This document shows, in pieces, positions 62,623 to 64,000 of a stretch of DNA of 64,000 nucleotides. The stretch is from Hymenobacter tibetensis (lineage in GTDB: Bacteria > Bacteroidota > Bacteroidia > Cytophagales > Hymenobacteraceae). The notes beneath the pieces were generated by a model. The model was not told the DNA's origin and made no database searches. It worked only from the letters and a program-made list of their open reading frames with translations. Where the stretch lies: contig NZ_CP094669.1 in assembly GCF_022827545.1 (NCBI RefSeq), forward strand, positions 1,702,001-1,766,000, read 5' to 3'. The number at the start of each line of letters is the position of its first letter. Position 1 is the first letter of the stretch. The position numbers were made by a program, and so were the translations under genes.

Positions 62623-63171
62623 TTACTTGCCCGGGATTCCCAAGCCGCCATCCTTGCGCAAAGCGCTGAACTCGTCGGGGTTGTCGTTGCTGCCGTCGTT
62701 GGGGTTGGTACGCTCCGAATCAGCCGTTTCCGGCTCGGCGCCCGTGCTATGGTTGGCTGGCTCGTTGGTAGCCCAGTTGCGGGTGCCTCCACCGTAGCGC
62801 GGATCGTCTTTGGCCCAGCCTTCGCGCTGGTCTTCGTAGCTGTCGTCCTTGGTTAGGTCAGCGGCTTGCGGGTCCAGGTTTTGCGGTACGCTGCCCCGCT
62901 GCAAGGGGTCAACGGTGCTGGGGGCCGCTTGGCCATCAGGGTTGGCGCCTGCGCGGCGGTCGGGCTGCTGGTTGTTGGAAGCAGTTGGTGACTCTGGATG
63001 CCCGAAGTCGCCGTACTGGGGCGTGCCACTGGTGCTGGGATTGGAAATGTGGCTATGGTCGTTCGGATCGTTGACGCCGCGCTCCAGATTATCAGGATAC
63101 TTGTTGGGTGCGTTGTTGAAATCGTCCGCGTTGTCAGAAGTATTGTCGCTGGAAGAAGGGTTCGTTTGCAT
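62623..63171 (-). CDS. Asn/Asp/Ser/Pro-rich disordered protein
   Basis: A 182-residue protein with very low hydrophobicity and many Asn, Asp, Ser, Pro and Gly residues, without signal or membrane helix. It is of the same character as its downstream neighbour, and both end in Asn/Asp-rich sequences. The start at the ATG 63171 is preferred to 63231. Function unknown. Confidence 0.65.
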   Translation of the reverse strand: MQTNPSSSDNTSDNADDFNNAPNKYPDNLERGVNDPNDHSHISNPSTSGTPQYGDFGHPESPTASNNQQPDRRAGANPDGQAAPSTVDPLQRGSVPQNLDPQAADLTKDDSYEDQREGWAKDDPRYGGGTRNWATNEPANHSTGAEPETADSERTNPNDGSNDNPDEFSALRKDGGLGIPGK

Positions 63172-63337
63172 CAGTGAAAAAACTGGAGGTGGGAACAAGG
63201 AAGACTGTAGGGCAGTGGCCCTGGCTAGCATACGCAGGCTGGGCGGTATGTGGTTAGGATACGGCCAAAATAATCCGGGCTACGTACTCCCTGCGGATTC
63301 TTTGTTTCACTTTCCGACCCTCATTTTCCTCTGCTTT

Positions 63338-63619
63338 ATGTCGTTCCCTATTCAGCACCAGCCTCAAGACCAAGAATTCACTGCCACCGTTGATGGGCAC
63401 TCGGCCGAACTAGCCTACAGCCAGCCCAACCCCGAAACCATTGATTTCGCCCACACCTTCGTCGATGAAGAGTTGCGCGGCAAAGGGGTAGGCGAGGCGC
63501 TGGCCCAGGAAGGACTCAACTACGCCCGTGAGCAAGGCTTGCGCGTGCTTACCAGCTGCAAATTCATGGCCGCTTACGTCAAGCGCCACCCCGAGTACCA
63601 GGATTTGCTGGCGAAGTAG
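63338..63619 (+). CDS. small GNAT acetyltransferase, YjdJ-type
   Basis: A 93-residue GNAT domain (PF14542 type). TATVDGHSAELAYSQ begins the fold, HTFVDEELRGKGVGEALAQEGLNYAREQGLRV contains the acetyl-CoA loop RGKGVG, and the end CKFMAAYVKRHPEYQDLL is family-typical. Short single-domain members of this group have unknown substrates. The ATG at 63338 was chosen because earlier in-frame starts run through an unrelated region. Confidence 0.9.
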   Translation: MSFPIQHQPQDQEFTATVDGHSAELAYSQPNPETIDFAHTFVDEELRGKGVGEALAQEGLNYAREQGLRVLTSCKFMAAYVKRHPEYQDLLAK

Positions 63620-63651
63620 GCCGAAATTCTCCCGAATAACATTAACGCACC

Positions 63652-63688
63652 AAAAAGCCGCGGCTCCGTATTGGAACCGCGGCTTTTT
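63652..63688. terminator. bidirectional terminator between converging genes
   Basis: A 12-bp stem (63652-63663 with 63677-63688), AAAAAGCCGCGG on one side and its complement on the other, ending in TTTTT, between the GNAT gene and the next gene. Confidence 0.85.
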
Positions 63689-63727
63689 CGGGTAAAGAGT
63701 GTTGTAAAGGTTGCTCGTAGCACCACG

Positions 63728-64000
63728 CTACGGCTTCACGGCCACGCGGCTGGTGTACCGTGTTCCATCAACCGTCACCCGGACAGAGTAGAGGCCGGCT
63801 GGGAGCTTCTGGACGTCTAGGGTGGCCGTTTCGGCGCCGGTTAGGGGCTGGGTTTGGGCTAGTACCAACTGGCCCAGCGCGTTGTAGAGGTTAATACTCG
63901 CCGAATGGCGGCCGCGCAAGCCGGATACTTGCACCTGCACGGTGGTTGCGGCCGGGTTGGGGTACACCGCCAAGCCAGTATTCAGCGGCGCGTTTTTGGT
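63728..64000 (-). CDS. C-terminal part of a T9SS type A cargo protein
   Basis: A partial gene running off the right edge; 91 codons are in the window. The sequence LAVYPNPAATTVQVQV, LYNALGQLVL and LPAGLYSVRV is the Por secretion system (type A) sorting domain. The rest of the protein, which decides its activity, is outside. Confidence 0.9.
   Translation of the reverse strand, partial: TKNAPLNTGLAVYPNPAATTVQVQVSGLRGRHSASINLYNALGQLVLAQTQPLTGAETATLDVQKLPAGLYSVRVTVDGTRYTSRVAVKP

Noticed and set aside
1..64000. CRISPR arrays, insertion sequences or prophage
   Set aside because: No regularly spaced repeats, transposase or phage genes were seen.

Overview
The window looks like a chromosomal segment of a Bacteroidota bacterium, most likely a Hymenobacter-type member of the Cytophagales. 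The evidence is: type IX secretion sorting domains of both kinds (type A at 47.1-47.4 kb and at the right edge, type B near 28.8 kb), two SusC-like/TonB-dependent receptors, promoter-like TAnnTTTG boxes, few Shine-Dalgarno sites, several TTG/GTG starts, a moderately GC-rich composition and the Bacteroidota order of the division cluster. The genus is inference; no rRNA or tRNA gene was found.

Region 1 (0.8-17.6 kb) is an intact dcw (division and cell wall) cluster, all on the plus strand: mraZ, rsmH, an ftsL-like gene, ftsI with a PASTA domain, murE, mraY, murD, ftsW, murG, murC, ftsQ, ftsA, ftsZ. Gene pairs overlap or are tightly spaced and the block closes with a strong hairpin after ftsZ. 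Three TGG repeats at exact 10-bp spacing precede mraZ and look like MraZ autoregulatory boxes. MurE carries the DNPR motif of meso-diaminopimelate ligases.

Region 2 (17.6-25.7 kb, minus strand) holds an MbnP-like copper-binding lipoprotein followed by two MauG/MbnH-like di-heme lipoproteins, an FMN reductase, and the sdhCAB succinate dehydrogenase operon with a recognisable promoter and terminator. The MbnP/di-heme group is the best candidate for an under-described system: a periplasmic copper protein whose tryptophan may be oxidised to kynurenine, here with two candidate enzymes instead of one.

Region 3 (25.9-46.2 kb) is mixed metabolism and envelope: a large type B T9SS adhesin-like protein, fabD with a membrane glycosyltransferase-like gene, folK, an alpha/beta hydrolase, a polyprenyl synthetase, a zinc-ribbon protein, a cytochrome P450, a TlpA-like lipoprotein, aconitase with a promoter, an AT-richer EamA transporter, a TonB receptor next to a nadR-type bifunctional NAD-salvage gene, a DUF2459/TIGR02117 protein and a beta-carbonic anhydrase.

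Region 4 (46.2-64 kb) carries an orphan acyl carrier protein, a secreted subtilisin-like protease ending in a 79-bp near-perfect palindrome, a LytS/LytTR two-component pair with a membrane protein, an exported hydrolase, small hypothetical proteins, a PQQ/sorbosone-dehydrogenase-like protein, a second TonB receptor, a Tat-exported Gfo/Idh/MocA oxidoreductase, two GNAT acetyltransferases, two very hydrophilic disordered proteins and a truncated T9SS cargo protein at the edge.

Two intergenic long imperfect hairpins (ftsA-ftsZ and 32.7 kb) built from similar short words suggest a small dispersed repeat family. No CRISPR array, insertion sequence, prophage or RNA gene was recognised.
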